Below are positions 1-12,546 of a stretch of 64,000 nt of DNA, piece after piece. The notes below the pieces were generated by a model. It was not told the origin of the DNA and did no database searches. It saw only the letters and a list, made by a program, of their open reading frames with translations. Where the stretch lies: the NCBI GenBank assembly GCA_964007475.1, contig OZ023275.1, forward strand, positions 31,997,619 through 32,061,618. Direction: 5' to 3'. This DNA comes from Hybos culiciformis. Taxonomy: Eukaryota > Arthropoda > Insecta > Diptera > Hybotidae. How positions within the stretch are numbered: position 1 is the stretch's first letter; each line of letters begins with the position of its first letter. Made by a program: the position numbers and the translations under genes.

Positions 1-3000
1 TTTTGCTCTAATAAAATTTGAAAACATTGTTTTTGTTTAATTTTTAAGTGTTGAAAAAGCACTCAAACATTTCTAAATCAAATAGTGGATTTTTTTTCCT
101 CAACAAAGTGACAGTTTCAAATACAGGAAACTATAGACAAAAAAATTTCAAATTTTTCCTATCCTGCAATCAAATGTTCCACTAAGGATCTTATATATAT
201 AATTTTTGTTTAAATTCAATATTTACTCCATATATTGGAATTTTATAGAAAAAATTTCTAATGTAACTTCATTTACTGTGTATATTTTTATGTATATATT
301 GAACATAAATATTAATGAATAACCGTTCAAAGCATTAAGTTTAATTGATGTCATCCACCTTCTAACTCAATATTTTTCTTTTAAATATTATATGTATGTA
401 TCTATAATGTACCTATGTAAGGTACTGAGATACAAAAGTATTAAACTTTTTTTCCTCAAAATATATACACTATCCCTATAATAATATGTAGATGTATATT
501 ATATAGAATATTTTTGGTTAAAAATATAATAAATGTTTTCAGGGAAATTTTTTACTTAAAAAAATTTGTACTCTTTTCTTTTTTCTATACTTACTTCTTC
601 TATTTTAGATAAATTTACTCAATCGAATCAGGTAAATGTAGTAAATTTATATCTTTTTTTAAGTAAGAAAGAAAAAAAAAAAGGTGAAATGAAAAAAAAA
701 AAAAAACTTATTGAAAATGAAGAAAAATATTCCCAAATCGAAATAATGAAAAAGTTTTTTATTCAACTTTTCTACTTTTTTTTTTTTTTGCAAATAGTCA
801 AAAAAAAAAAATAATAAAGTATATTTTTTATTAAAAAAAAAAAAAAAAAATTTTCCAGAAAATATACATTCAGGGCTAAAATCAGTGAACACAGTCAAAT
901 TTAGTTCATTATCCTTTATATTTTTCATTGATAATTTTCCTTCCAAGTTCACAAACAAACAGTGTTGTTTTCAAGCACCAGCAGTATTCACCGCTTAAGT
1001 TATCTCTTCCCGATGGTGAATGTAAGGATAATGTTCGACTGTATATACTTAGCTATATCTACACTAGTGCGAAATATTTATCAAAGCACGTAATTTAATA
1101 ATAAATTCGATTGAATAAAATTTATGGAATTTACTTGTGTTTTCATCGAAGAAATAATAATTAATAATTTTTTTTTTTTTTTTTTTTTTCAATTGAATTT
1201 TCTTCAATTTTCTCCTTTCCATATAAAGTAAAATGCAATGTGCAAAAAAAATAAAAAATAAAAAATTAGTTCAGATTTCTGAATTGATGCTGGATTGTTG
1301 GAATGATAAAAAAAAAAATAATAATAATATTAACTTACATAATGTAAGTAGCAATACAGTACATAAGTTGAGTAGATCCTATTTTTTTATATACATACAC
1401 AGTACAACATAGTAGAAAAAATATTTTTTTTATTTTTTTTTTTGTTTTATTATTATTATTATTTTCTTTTTTTATTTTCATTTATTTTCTTTTTGTGCTT
1501 TTTTATTCCGACGAAAAAAAAAGTAAAATATATGTTAAATTCGCTCTTTTTTTTACCAACAAAAAAAAACATAACAGAAGTATATAATGAATTTTTTATT
1601 ATTATTTAAAAGGTACACGTGTTTTATTCTTCTCTAACTTGTAACAGAATCACTTTTTCCAGATCAATAAATTTTTTACTTAATTTTTTTTTTTTTTTTT
1701 TATATATTTATTATTTTTTTGCTAATTTTATATAACATTCAAGAGAAAATAAATATAATTTAATGAGATTTTTTTTCTAGGTTGAAAAAAAATTTTTTTT
1801 TTTTTGAAAACAGTTTGGTCAACTTTAAGATATATCCCAAGAAAAAAAAAACCATTTATAATATTTTTATGTTTTTTTTGATATTATGTATAATACATTT
1901 TCGGTGTAAGAAATATTGTAGAAATAACAGACCTTAGTAAGCCCTTACAGCTAAGAGGTCGATAAGAAGAAACTTTGCAGCAACATTAACAAGTCTGCAC
2001 AAAAAAATATGTTGACATCGAATGGAATTCTTAAAAGTTTGTAGAAACAAGGATCTCAAAATAATTTTAAAAATTTAAATAAAAAACATATTGAAAACAC
2101 AAAATATATTTGATTTTTTACCAAAAATAAAGTTTTTATTTTTAACAGATTGCTATATACATATAAATTTATATGAACTTTTGATCCTATCTTTATTTTG
2201 CCCTGCTGCGTGCGGTTAAATCATTACAGATTGCATTTAGTATACGCAGAAATTTCCAAAACCTCGGTTATTAAGCTCGCATCAAAAAAAAAATTTTAAA
2301 TTTAAATTTTATTACTTTTTAAATGGTTGAAAAAAAAATAAATAAAAATTGCTTTTATCAAATTCACATTTTCATCGCAAATCTTTTTGATAATAATTTT
2401 CCGAACAAAAAAAAAAAATGTATATACATATATACATATAATGATGTAGCAACAAAAAAAAAAATAAATTATGTTTTTTAAATGATTAATTTATCCTTTC
2501 TAACCTTTTTTTTTTTTTTCTTCTTTTTGTCTTAATTCTTTCACAAAAAAAAGGTAAGAATATATAAAAAAAAAAAAAAAAACTGTACAGAAAATAAAGC
2601 TTCAAATATAAGAAGAATGAAAGAAAGTAAGAAAAAAAAACATTTTAGAAAAGTTTTATTCTTAAAATAATAATTTAACTTCTTTTTTCTTTTTTTTTTT
2701 TTTGTTAAGAAAATGTAAAGATATAAAATAAATGAAGATAAGAAAATTTTTGTTTCGCAACTTTCTAAAATTTTCAATTTTTTTTTTTTTTTTTTTTTTC
2801 TGTGTGTTTTTGTCCTTTAAATTTGAAGAATAACTTTTGCACAGAAAAATTATATTTTTTGTTTTTTTTTTTTTAAATCAAAATTTATTTTCTTAAAAAA
2901 AAAAGAAAAACTTTTTTTTTTTCTAAGATTTATTTTACATTACACTTTTAAAATAATTTTATTTTACGATTTGTCGAATGAGTGTTAAAAAATTAACTAC

Positions 3001-4515
3001 TCCGGAAAATATAAGCGCTAACATGATTGTGTTATAAAACAATTTTATATTTCTTTGAAAAAAAAAATAAAAAACTTTTATATGAATGAAGTATCTATCA
3101 TAAAAGTATTGAGTATTTAATCCTAGCGGGAGATATACAAATTAGAAAGACTGACAGAAAGATAATGCAGCCGCAACCACAATTTCTGTATATCTTGCTG
3201 TGTATTGTATACAGGTCAAATCGAAGTAGTGGATGACTTGAGCAAGATTAAATAGCAAGGAAAAATATATCGCATATTTTATAATAATAAATACAACATT
3301 TTGAGCACATACTTTCAGAAAATAGCGCTGTTTTAGTTATAATTTTTCGTGCTACATTTTACAGCTGATTTTCCACCGAGTGTATAATTACCCTGAGGCC
3401 AGATGCAATACTTTTCATTATATGAATTTAATTTAGAGGACATTATTTCAATTAAAGTTTAGTTAGCTGAAGTTTTCTTGAATTGAATAATATAATTTAT
3501 ATACAGTCAAAATGGAATGTGACTTTTGGACCTAATTCAACTTCGGTCGATATAAAATAATTCCAACAACAGAGCTGCTATTAACAAGAAATAAAATAAA
3601 ATTATATGCTAAAAATTATGAAAATAAAAAAAAAATCAAGAATATCTTATTTTAATTATTCTTACTATATAATATACTTGATTGTATATATGCATATATT
3701 TTTCTTCTATTTAAAATTTTTTGATATGAAAATCACCTTTTAATTGAAAAAAATGAAGAGCAAGAATATTTTAACAGAAAAAAAAATGTTTTTTTCTTTA
3801 ATAATATTTTGCCATTTTCTAGTTCTCCTCATGAATAATAATGTTATGCTATCTTTAAGGATTTAGTTGGCGCGCGAATAAAAAATATATATATATATAC
3901 ATATAGCTAAGTACTCATTTTAAATTGAAAGAAATTTATATTTAATTTTAAAAATAATTTCTTCTTTTTTTTTTTTTTTTGTAAGTAATTTTGTATTTAA
4001 AAATGAAATTAACTCTTAAAATGGATTTTTATAAAAGTCAATGAACCAAATCGGGTTCATTTAAATTGTGCATATTATGAATAGAGAATTACCTTATTAC
4101 TTGTATAATCGCATCATCCTATTATTTTAAATCTTGCTATTTTTTTTTTTTATTTTTTTTTTTAATTAGATATTTTACATTTAAAGAAAATGTCTTATGT
4201 CTAGAAACCTTAATTTAATTAGAAAGAACATTTTTATTTAGTGACAACAGGGGGTAAATGAAGGCGTATTAATGTGTTGTTATTTTGGCGCATTTTCATT
4301 AACTTTATCTCTTCATTTAATTTTCCATATATGTACTTAAGTACAGATATACACTTTTCTTTTTTATTTCATTTTGTGAACTTAATTTGTAAATAATTTT
4401 TCAAAAATATTCACAATGTATTTTTAAGAAAATTTAATACCAATGTATTTAAATATAAGGTAATTTATCGTTACAGGGCATAATAGATACATAAGATAGC
4501 CAGCCATCTTTTCTT
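1..4515. other. AT-rich non-coding DNA
   Basis: No coding exon, RNA gene or bounded repeat could be supported here. The stretch is dominated by A and T homopolymers (for example near 830-850, 1170-1190, 1683-1700, 2560-2582 and 2778-2800). The open frames at 566-958 and 2541-2777 translate almost wholly to Lys or Phe runs, so they come from base composition. Less AT-biased islands occur near 960-1080, 1925-2010, 3130-3240 and 4240-4310. They could be conserved regulatory DNA, but only an alignment with a relative would show that. Confidence 0.6.
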
Positions 4516-4547
4516 TATAAACAGCACTGATCAGTTCAATCTCAGTT
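4516..4547 (+). promoter_or_regulatory. candidate TATA + initiator core promoter
   Basis: TATAAA at 4516-4521 is followed by the arthropod initiator TCAGTT at 4542-4547. The initiator A (4544) lies 28 bases after the first T of the TATA box, which is the spacing expected for RNA polymerase II promoters. A second TCAGTT at 4531-4536 is too close to the TATA box. Downstream, an open frame at 4685-4915 (76 codons, starting MPFVKFLVF) could belong to a transcript from here, but it is AT-composition-like and matches no family I recognise. Either element alone is common in AT-rich DNA; the pairing and spacing are what make this a candidate. Confidence 0.35.
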
Positions 4548-5501
4548 AGTTCATTAACTTAATTTGCACAAACAAATCATATTTACGTTTAGTTATTGTT
4601 TCTAAAAAGAATTTAATAAAAATATTTTACATCATATCGGTTGCAAAGAATAAACATCAAGCTAAAAGCTAGATTTAAGCTCATATGCCATTTGTCAAAT
4701 TTCTCGTTTTCGAATCACTTTTTTATTCTTTACTCAACTTCGAAAGAATTTTTTTGATTATAATCAAAATTACAACTTATTTTAATAATTTTTGCAATAT
4801 TTTTTTCTATATATATTATAATAATGAAATCCAAAAATATTTTAAGGTTTCCTCAAGTATTTTCTATCTGAATTATTACTTAAATCTTAAATGCAACAAC
4901 TCTAAACATATATAACATTAAAAAAACATTATTTAAACAAATGAAAATAAATATTTCTTCATTTATCATCAGTCTGATATTGTAACTCAGGAACAATTTA
5001 TATATCATCTAAAATTCTATACTTCTTCTTCAGATTTAAGAATTTAAGATACAACGTTCTTAAATATTTGAAAAAAAAAATCGTAGCTAAACAAAATATA
5101 TACTTAAAGACTACACTCTTTACTCTTATGATTGATATAATTTAGTATAAAGTAAAATAAAGATTATTTTTCAAACCTTTAATTTAATTTATTTCTACAT
5201 CCGCATCTAATTTTTTATGACTTTTAGCTTGAACCAATTTAAATTATTTCCCGCCAAAAATATTATCATTATTAATTTCATTTTTTTTTTTAACCAATTT
5301 ATTATTATTATCGGTATTTCTGTTTAATTTAACACCACCCTCAATTTTTTTTTTTTTTTGTATTTTATAATAATGAATTGATTAATTAACATTTTTTATT
5401 AAATTATTTTTAAAAACAAGCACGTCAATTTCAGTTGGCTTCAACCAGAGTGAATTTTTAACTCTTTCATTGTTTGAAATTTTGTTTGAAATTAATTTTT
5501 T

Positions 5502-5543
5502 TATATGTATATATATATATATGTATATATGTATATATATATA
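5502..5543. repeat. TA/TATG microsatellite
   Basis: Alternating TA interrupted by TG steps, repeating ATATATGT and its variants for about 42 bases. A simple-sequence repeat with no associated gene. Confidence 0.8.
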
Positions 5544-7137
5544 AACGTATGTAATATATTGTATCTACATTGTACGTAAATGTATATAAATGAATAATAT
5601 GTAATAATATAAAGTGTACTATATATTGCACAGATTTAGAGCAACTTACAGGAAAAATCATTTAAAAAAAAAAAAATTAATTAATTATTATATGAAATTT
5701 GTTGAAAACAAAAAAATTTGTTTAATTTTAATTCATTAAAAAAAAATTTATTTAATTAATTTTTCTTTCTTCTGTGTAATTAATAAAAATCAGAATTTCC
5801 TATAGCTGTACGTAAATTTATTATCATTGTGGAAAAAGTCATATTTGTTCATCTTCCATTCGAAACATAAACTATTTATAGCTATATACCTATACTAGTT
5901 GATTTGAAATTCCATGGAATAAAATTATTAATGTGTCTAAACTTCAAAATATGCTATTATATTCAATAAATTATTGTATTAGTGAATGAAGTAATTTCTT
6001 CTTTGCTTGAACTATTTATAAAAATATTTTTGTTTGAATTTAGATTTCCTTTTGTTTTTCTTAAGAATATAAAAGAACTTATGCCGACAAAATTGCCCTA
6101 TATTCATTCGAAATTTAAATAATAATTGATACCATTAACTTTATTGCTTTAAATTTTTTATATTTTTTTAATTTTACACGATTATTAATATTGTCAGTTT
6201 CGGTTGAACGAAAAAAATATAGTAATTTCGTTTTAAAAACGACAAATTTAACAGGTATATAATACTTGTTGTATAAGTGTAATAAAAACATAGTCGTGAA
6301 CTCATCAAAAAATATAACAAAAACCGATAACAACAGGACCAAAATTCATGTTCATATGACAGAATTTTTAATTTTTTTTTTTTTTGCGGCCACTTTGTTT
6401 GCCCTATAAAAAAAAAAATTTTTTTGTTTGGATGTTATGTAGGTCCATATATACAATATATGAAAAGTGTATAATTTTCATTTATTTTTCGCTCACAGAA
6501 TTTTAACAAATATAATTTTGTTTTTTTTTTTTTATCCCTGGCACAATTAATGAAAAATAAATGTAACAACTTTTTTGCTTAAATAAACAAAAAAAAAAAA
6601 AAAAATGAAAAAAAATTATAATTAAATTAATGTGGTGTGAAATTCTTAATTTAAATTCACGTTATGTTAACTTGATCGAACAAAAAAATTTTTTATTATT
6701 TAAATTGCATTTCAATTGCAAATACTAATTAATAATAATTTTAATTTAAATTTTAGTATTTTTATAGAAAATTTTTTTCAATCAAATTATTATGTAGAAT
6801 TTATGTAAATTATTATTGTACATAATCTTTATGGGCATAAACAGGGTCCTAAAATACCATCTTATTTTTAATTGTATTCTTTAAGTTTCAAACTAGTTAA
6901 ATGTTATTTTTTTTAAAGTAAAAACCTTGTATTATCTTCAGTACAAATATTATTTAAAAAATAAAACTCCAGACTAAATATAATTCTCTTCAAACAATTT
7001 CAAAAAAAAAAGAAAATATTGAGCTAATAGTATCATGCTTTTGTATCTATATATCTTTAAACATCAAAGTCATCATTATTTTTCGAAATCATGTTTTTAT
7101 TAAAAAATCACTAATCAATTATTTTTTTATATTTCAG

Positions 7138-7224
7138 ACTGATTGTAAATCAAAGTGAGATTTGTGATTTTACTCCATCATATCCAACTTATAAACATTC
7201 CTCCTGATTATAATAAAAATTATG
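7138..7224 (+). other. possible untranslated first exon ending in ATG
   Basis: A polypyrimidine tract ending in TTTCAG at 7137 is followed 87 bases later by a consensus donor, GTAAGT, at 7225. The bases between are less AT-rich than their surroundings and have no open frame, except that the last three, 7222-7224, are ATG. An exon that ends exactly at a start codon is a known arrangement. It could serve the downstream adhesion gene or an unknown transcript. No joining exon was identified: the phase-0 junction after ATG does not fit the internal acceptor seen near 27890. Both splice signals could be coincidental. Confidence 0.25.
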
Positions 7225-7379
7225 GTAAGTGTAATTTTTATTTGAACAAAATGAGATAAGATTTTAACATATAAAATTATTTTCTTCTTCTTCGGGACTC
7301 AGGTTTCTTTGATTTTTAATATTATATTTATGATCTTCTTGAAACATTTCAACTCATTTGTCTCGCTAAAAAATAATCC

Positions 7380-7455
7380 ACATAAATTTTTATATTAAAG
7401 ATATTTTGGTTTTTGAGCTAGAGCCTCAAAACCGTGGAAAAGCCATTTTTTAAAA
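7380..7455 (+). repeat. outlying copy of the 195 bp repeat unit
   Basis: This block matches 8458-8530 closely, including the shared core GGTTTTTGAGCTAGAGCCT, then AAACCGTGGAAAA. It marks the left edge of a repeat-rich patch of about 1.2 kb that is much less AT-biased than its surroundings, particularly 7660-7890, where G/C-rich stretches such as GGCCCCGATGGGAGGG occur. The patch looks like inserted repetitive DNA, but no element ends or target duplication were found. Confidence 0.6.
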
Positions 7456-7588
7456 CGTTTTTATTAGTTCACTTTGTTGTCCGGGGCAAATTTTGTAATC
7501 AATTTTTCAGGCACTTCTAGATGAGATAGAGGCTTGAAAATTGGAGCATAGGTCAGAAATGGATGACAATACAACATAATGTAAAAAT

Positions 7589-7640
7589 TCCATCCATGGT
7601 TCCACTGATGGTTCCACGGTTCCATCCATGGTTCCACTGA
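7589..7640. repeat. short duplicated minisatellite motif
   Basis: TCCATCCATGGTTCCACTGA occurs at 7589-7608 and again at 7621-7640, separated by a partial copy (TGGTTCCACGGT). The Met-Glu-Pro-Trp-rich peptides that can be read on the minus strand over 7464-7695 are products of this repeat and not a gene. Confidence 0.75.
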
Positions 7641-8004
7641 TTCCGAAATCACGCCACTGTACCGATTTGGCTGAAATTTTGAACTTAAGTAGCATTGGGA
7701 TCCGAGATGGTTATAGAATATTAGAAATTTTGATCCGAGGCCCCGATGGGAGGGCTACCTTAGAAGCCGGTTTTGGAATTTACGTATATTCCGATAAAAT
7801 GTTATAGTGTTGGATCGAAATACCTGGATTAAAGACTGGATATCGCAGGGCCCCCATCTGAGGTCCCAGGACTCCGGGGAGGGGGCTAAAAATCAAATTT
7901 AGAAATTTAGGATTTCATAGCTTTAGCATACGTAAAATAGATATAAAAATTTTATGTTTTTATTCATGGCTTAATTCGATTCAAATAAGATCAAAAAAGA
8001 AAAA

Positions 8005-8332
8005 ATAAATAAATAAATAAATAAAATAATTTTAAAAACAACGTTTTTATAACGGAAAAATAACTAAAAAATAAAATATATAATCAGATAATAATTGATA
8101 ACCTCATACCGATTTCCCTGAAAATTAATTCTCACGAAAAACGTGGGGCGCGTGTGATAAACGATATTGTTCAATTTTACGCGCCCCACGTTTTTCGTGA
8201 GAATTAATTTTCAGGGAAATCGGTATGAGGTTATCAATTATTATCTGATTATATATTATATTTTTTAGTTATTTTATTCCGTTATAAAAACGTTGTATTT
8301 AAAATTTTTTTTTTTTTTTATTTATTTATTTT
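8005..8332. repeat. large hairpin (palindromic MITE-like repeat)
   Basis: The arms 8036-8152 and 8180-8296 are near-perfect reverse complements of about 117 bases, around a 27-base loop. Imperfect AAATAAAT/ATTTATTT flanks extend the symmetry to about 8005-8332. The inner ends of the arms are GC-rich (GTGGGGCGCG and its complement). A transcript would form one long hairpin. No transposase-like sequence is present and no target-site duplication is clear. A non-autonomous foldback element is the likeliest identity. Confidence 0.8.
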
Positions 8333-8334
8333 TT

Positions 8335-8680
8335 TATATTAAATTTATTAATGACATTTTTGTCCTCAACTTTGAGAGCTCATAACTTGCGAACTACTGC
8401 ATCGATTTTAATTTTTTAAATGTCAAAAGAAGCATAATTTTATGAATTTTAATTTTCGCATAAATTTTTATCCTGAAGTTATTTTGGTTTTTGAGCTAGA
8501 GCCTAAAACCGTGGAAAACCGATTTTTTTCATATTAAATTTATATATGAAATTTTTTTTCTCAACTTTGAGAGCTCATAACTCGCGAACCACTTTAATTT
8601 TAATTTTTTAATGTTAAAGATTTTAATTTTTTAAATGTCAAAAGAACCGTAATTTTATGAATTTTAATCTCTAGTCAGAA
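8335..8680 (+). repeat. two tandem copies of a unit of about 195 bp
   Basis: The motif TCAACTTTGAGAGCTCATAA occurs at 8366 and again at 8561. Both are followed by GCGAAC-ACT and then by TAATTTTTTAAATGTCAAAAG, so the period is about 195 bases, with the second copy partial. A third, separated part-copy lies at 7380-7455. Non-coding repetitive DNA of unknown origin. Confidence 0.7.
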
Positions 8681-10297
8681 AAAATATCAAAAATAGTTTT
8701 TGCTACCAAAAAAGTTAAGTCATCCCAGTAACTCTTTCATTTTATTCATAAGATTTTATTAAACAGGACCTTAATGAAATGGAGATGAATTTATTTTAAA
8801 AAAATATAAAAAAAAAATATTTGTATAATTTATTCCATATTTTATGTCAAATATGCATACTTATGTATATAATAGTACATTAATATATATATTTTACATA
8901 AATTTATTTATTTTTTTATTTATTTACTTTTTTTTAAGTTCAAATATAAACAACATTTTGAAACAATTTATTCAATACAAATTTTTTTTTTTTTTTTTCG
9001 TTCTGTTTCTAAAATGTATAATAGTTTTTCATGAAAAATAATTAAATTTATTTTTCACAGGCATTATATACAGCTAGGCAAAAATTTTGATCATACCAAA
9101 AAAAAAAAGATACTACAAAAAAAAAACGAAATGCAGCATTAAAAAAATGTATTCTATTAAAGCCCATCACTTTTATTATAATGAAATTTGAATTCGATAT
9201 TTATATTTTTTTTTTTAATTATTTGTTCTAATATACATATTATACGTACTTTAATAAAAAAAACGTTGCCTGACATTTTCTATGAATAATTTAAAATTTA
9301 TCGAAAAAAAAACAAACCATCAGAAATATACTTTCATGATTTAAAATTTAAGCTTTATTAAGTTATTAATTTAATTTTACCGAAAAAACTTTATTCTTCA
9401 CATTTCTTGAAACTATACAACTTTATTTTGAGACAAAGACTTCAATATTTGGGAAAAATATTTTAAGAAATTATATCCAAAACCAAAATCAACATCAATT
9501 CAATATATATTTCCATTTGAAAAACATAAAAAAAAAATTAAATTCTTACTCCAATACTATGTTCAAAAAACATATATCTCTCTACCTACCTACTACATTC
9601 CGTATATTCTAAAAATATAATTTATTTACATAAATTTGAATCAGAATAAGGCTTAAATGTTCATACATATAGTTTTTTATTTTATTTTTTTTAATATTAA
9701 TATATGTAATGAAGAAATTTTTCCATCTTTTATAAAATGAAATTTGGAAAAGTTTGTCTTATATGTGTATATTTATTATTGAAAAATCAAAATTGTGTTC
9801 ATTCAACACTTTTTTTTTTTCCAACCCGGTAGATAAAAAAAAAAAAAAGAAGAAAACAACACTGATGAAAACAAATTAAATATACGTTATATTTTTATGC
9901 AAATATTTTTGTTTGTTAAAAATGTTGCTTTCAGTTTTTCTTTCTGTTCATTCATATTTTTGTGGTTTTTTCTACCTTACCTACCCTCTTCTAACCAATA
10001 TTCAAAATACAATTTCCTCTATTTTCAAAAATAAAATTATGAAAAAAGTGAAAACAAGAAATGAAAAAAAATACAGGAGCCAAAGTATCTGAAGACCTAT
10101 TAAAGATACTAGGGAAAAAAAACATGTCATCAAATAATTTTTTTTTTTTTTCGTTTTTAATAATTAATTTTATGTATAAAACATGAGAAAAATTACACTT
10201 ATTGATTTACATTGATGAATCGTTTTACTTAAATTTTTTTTTTTATTTTATTTTTAGTTTGAAATTAAATTGCAGATTTCTTTCTCATGCCAAAATA
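8681..10297. other. AT-rich non-coding DNA
   Basis: Nothing supportable was seen here beyond homopolymer runs (8980-8998, 9838-9850, 10139-10152). The open frame at 8844-9041 is Phe/Ile-rich composition noise. Confidence 0.6.
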
Positions 10298-10497
10298 GAC
10301 TAAGATGGGTGTTACCCGAATCGCCGAAAGACATTTCGCAAAAAGACATTTTGCCTAATTCCATTTGTCAAAAAAGACACTTCGCAAAAGAACCATTTCG
10401 CAAAACGGATAGTTAACAAACGTTCGCTTTAGCCTAATGAGACAGTTAACAACTTTCCAGTTAGCATAAGGACATTTCGCAACTACTACTTTTGGCA

Positions 10498-10599
10498 AAA
10501 TATACATTTCGCAACTACCCTTTTTGGCGTAATTCACATTTCGCGCGCGCGCGCGAAATGTGAATTACGCCAAAAAGGGTAGTTGCGAAATGTATATTT
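10498..10599. repeat. perfect 102 bp palindrome
   Basis: The two 51-base halves, meeting between 10548 and 10549, are exact reverse complements. The centre is an alternating CG run with no spacer. The symmetry stops at 10497/10600, where A faces A. The arms contain the same TTTCGCAACTACCC motif found elsewhere in the host foldback element. Alternating CG at the centre could adopt Z-DNA or a cruciform (inference). Confidence 0.9.
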
Positions 10600-10742
10600 A
10601 GCATGTACTAAAATATGTTGCATTATCATAAATGCATATTATTAAATTAAACAATTCCAATTATATGCATTTTAATTTTAAGAAATTTTATTGAATTTTT
10701 AATATCTTTTTTTTAATATAGTTAATACAAATCCAGTTTGTA

Positions 10743-10988
10743 AATCGCGATTTCCATAAAAAAAGTACTTTTTTTTTACACCGTACGTAATCCATATTTT
10801 GATAGGAAAACTTTTTTATTTTTTACTAGGTTTCAAAAATGTTTGTGTTTCTTCAAAGAAGAGGAAAATTAAGCCCAACCATAGTTTAAGTTGGTTCCGA
10901 ATCCAGTAAAATAAAAAAGTTTTCCTAACAAAATATGCATTACGTACGGGTTACAAACGGCTTACTTTTTTTCTGCAAATCGCGAAAT
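10743..10988. repeat. internal inverted repeat of the foldback element
   Basis: Arms 10743-10830 and 10899-10988 are imperfect reverse complements. Both contain AATCGCG, a poly-A/T block, CGTACGTAAT, CATATTTT and AGGAAAACTTTTTTATTTT in mirrored order around a spacer of about 70 bases. It is either the core of the host element or an older element nested in it. Confidence 0.75.
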
Positions 10989-11792
10989 ATAAGAAATAAT
11001 ATTAAAAAATGAATACTTAATATATTTTTTTTTTAATATTCAATACGTACATAACCAGTATGTACATATTAGAAAATTAATATTTTTATTTAAAAAAGTT
11101 ATTTTAATTTTAAATTCTCGGCAATCAAAAATAATAGTTTGAGTTCCCTATAATCGTCTTTTCTTTTCAAAAAATTTTCAATTTTTTTATCTTTTAAGTA
11201 ATATTTTGTTTTTTTTTACTGCTGGTGGCCCACCCATTTCAAATTTTTTTATTTTAGCCGTTACATACAATATTTCTTTTCGGATTTGATCCATGAGCCT
11301 ATAAAATCCTACATGCTTTTTTTTACAGTTAAAAAAAACCTTTAATATTCTATTCATCATATTTGTGCAATATAAAAAAATTTGTTAAACTATACTTTTG
11401 CGAAGTGTCTCAATTAATATAATGTTGTGAATTGGTATTTTGAGAAATATCTTTTTGCGAAGTGTCGCATTAGGCCAAATGGAATTTTGTTAAAGAGTTT
11501 TTTTTGCGAAATGGAGATTTGCGAAACATACAAATTTGATAAGTGGCTTTCGGCCAAATAGACTTTTGCAATATGGAATTTGCAAAGCGGCCAGCTCCCG
11601 ACTAAGATACATATAAATTAAAAAAATGCAACTTTGAGGAAAATTATAATTGAATAGATGGAAGTATTGTTACTTTTAACATTTTATAAGAAAATATTTT
11701 GGGTTAATAAAATATTATTAATGATTTTTATATTGAAAAGTTAGTTAATCAGAATCACCTGGATGGTTTAATTTAAATTTAAATATATGAAA

Positions 11793-11853
11793 ATATATTA
11801 AGAGATATATTAAGAGATATATATTAAGAGATATATATTAAGAATATATTAAG
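11793..11853. repeat. ATATATTAAGAG minisatellite
   Basis: Four to five tandem copies of ATATATTAAGAG(AT) lie just outside the foldback element. Copy length varies by two bases through extra AT steps. Confidence 0.8.
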
Positions 11854-12546
11854 GCGCACAATTTATAACGCAATATAAAATATATCATTGAAAATGGTCA
11901 ATGAAAATGTTTATATCAAATGTTAGTTTTAAGAAAAATGAATTTAGAATTTTTCATGGAATTCGTAGTATAAAAAAAGACGGTTTATTTATTATCCTAC
12001 TTCTACCTTCCTTCTACGACCCACGTATAAATATCACAATATGTAATAATAAACATCAACAATTCTAAAATTGATTATTCTTGTATTTACATACATTTAC
12101 ATATACATTTCTTTCCTTTATATACTTCTATATTGGTATTACATACAATTTTCTCTAAATATAGAAGAAAATTTTTTTTCTTCAAGAGTTATATTTATTT
12201 AAGTTATAAAAATAATAATATCATAAAAATATATAAATAATTAAAATCGAAATTGAACAGCTCTTCAATTATTTTTATTCAATATTTTTATTATTTATTG
12301 AACATAAAAAAAAAAAAAAAAAACATTGAAATAAGAAAAATAATTGGATAGTTTTTATTTTAATGGAATATTTCAAGCAAATCATATTCACTGTTGTTAT
12401 GGTTTTAGAAGATTATTTTTTGGTTTTTAATATTTTCTAGGAGAATTTTTTTTTTTATTTTATAATAAATATTATTATTAACTCACACTGTAAATAATAT
12501 TTATAAAAAAATAATTACTTATTATTTATTGATTTTTCAATACTAT

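Larger units (their letters stand above)
10307..11599. mobile_element. foldback DNA transposon with GGG/CCC ends and 9 bp target duplication
   Basis: The 1,293 bp element is flanked by an exact 9 bp direct repeat, GACTAAGAT, at 10298-10306 and 11600-11608. It begins GGGTGTTACCCGAATCGCCG and ends GCGGCCAGCTCCC. The two arms are imperfect inverted repeats built from degenerate copies of ATTTCGCAAAA and its complement TTTTGCGAAAT (left arm 10307-10530, right arm about 11395-11599). Inside are a perfect 102 bp palindrome (10498-10599) and a second inverted repeat (10743-10830 with 10899-10988). No transposase frame is visible, so the element is non-autonomous. GGG ends, repeat-rich arms and 9 bp duplications suggest the Mutator-like superfamily; Merlin-like is an alternative. 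The boundaries are firm, the superfamily is not. Confidence 0.88.

Noticed and set aside
566..958. Overlapping open frames of 82 and 99 codons on opposite strands
   Set aside because: They translate to Lys or Phe runs from A and T homopolymers; no domain, splice or promoter support.
7464..7695. Minus-strand Met-Glu-Pro-Trp repeat peptides
   Set aside because: They are translations of a duplicated TCCATGGTTCCAC minisatellite, readable in two frames at once.
10355..10537. 60-codon minus-strand frame
   Set aside because: It lies in the arm of the foldback element and consists of translated TTTCGCAAA repeats.
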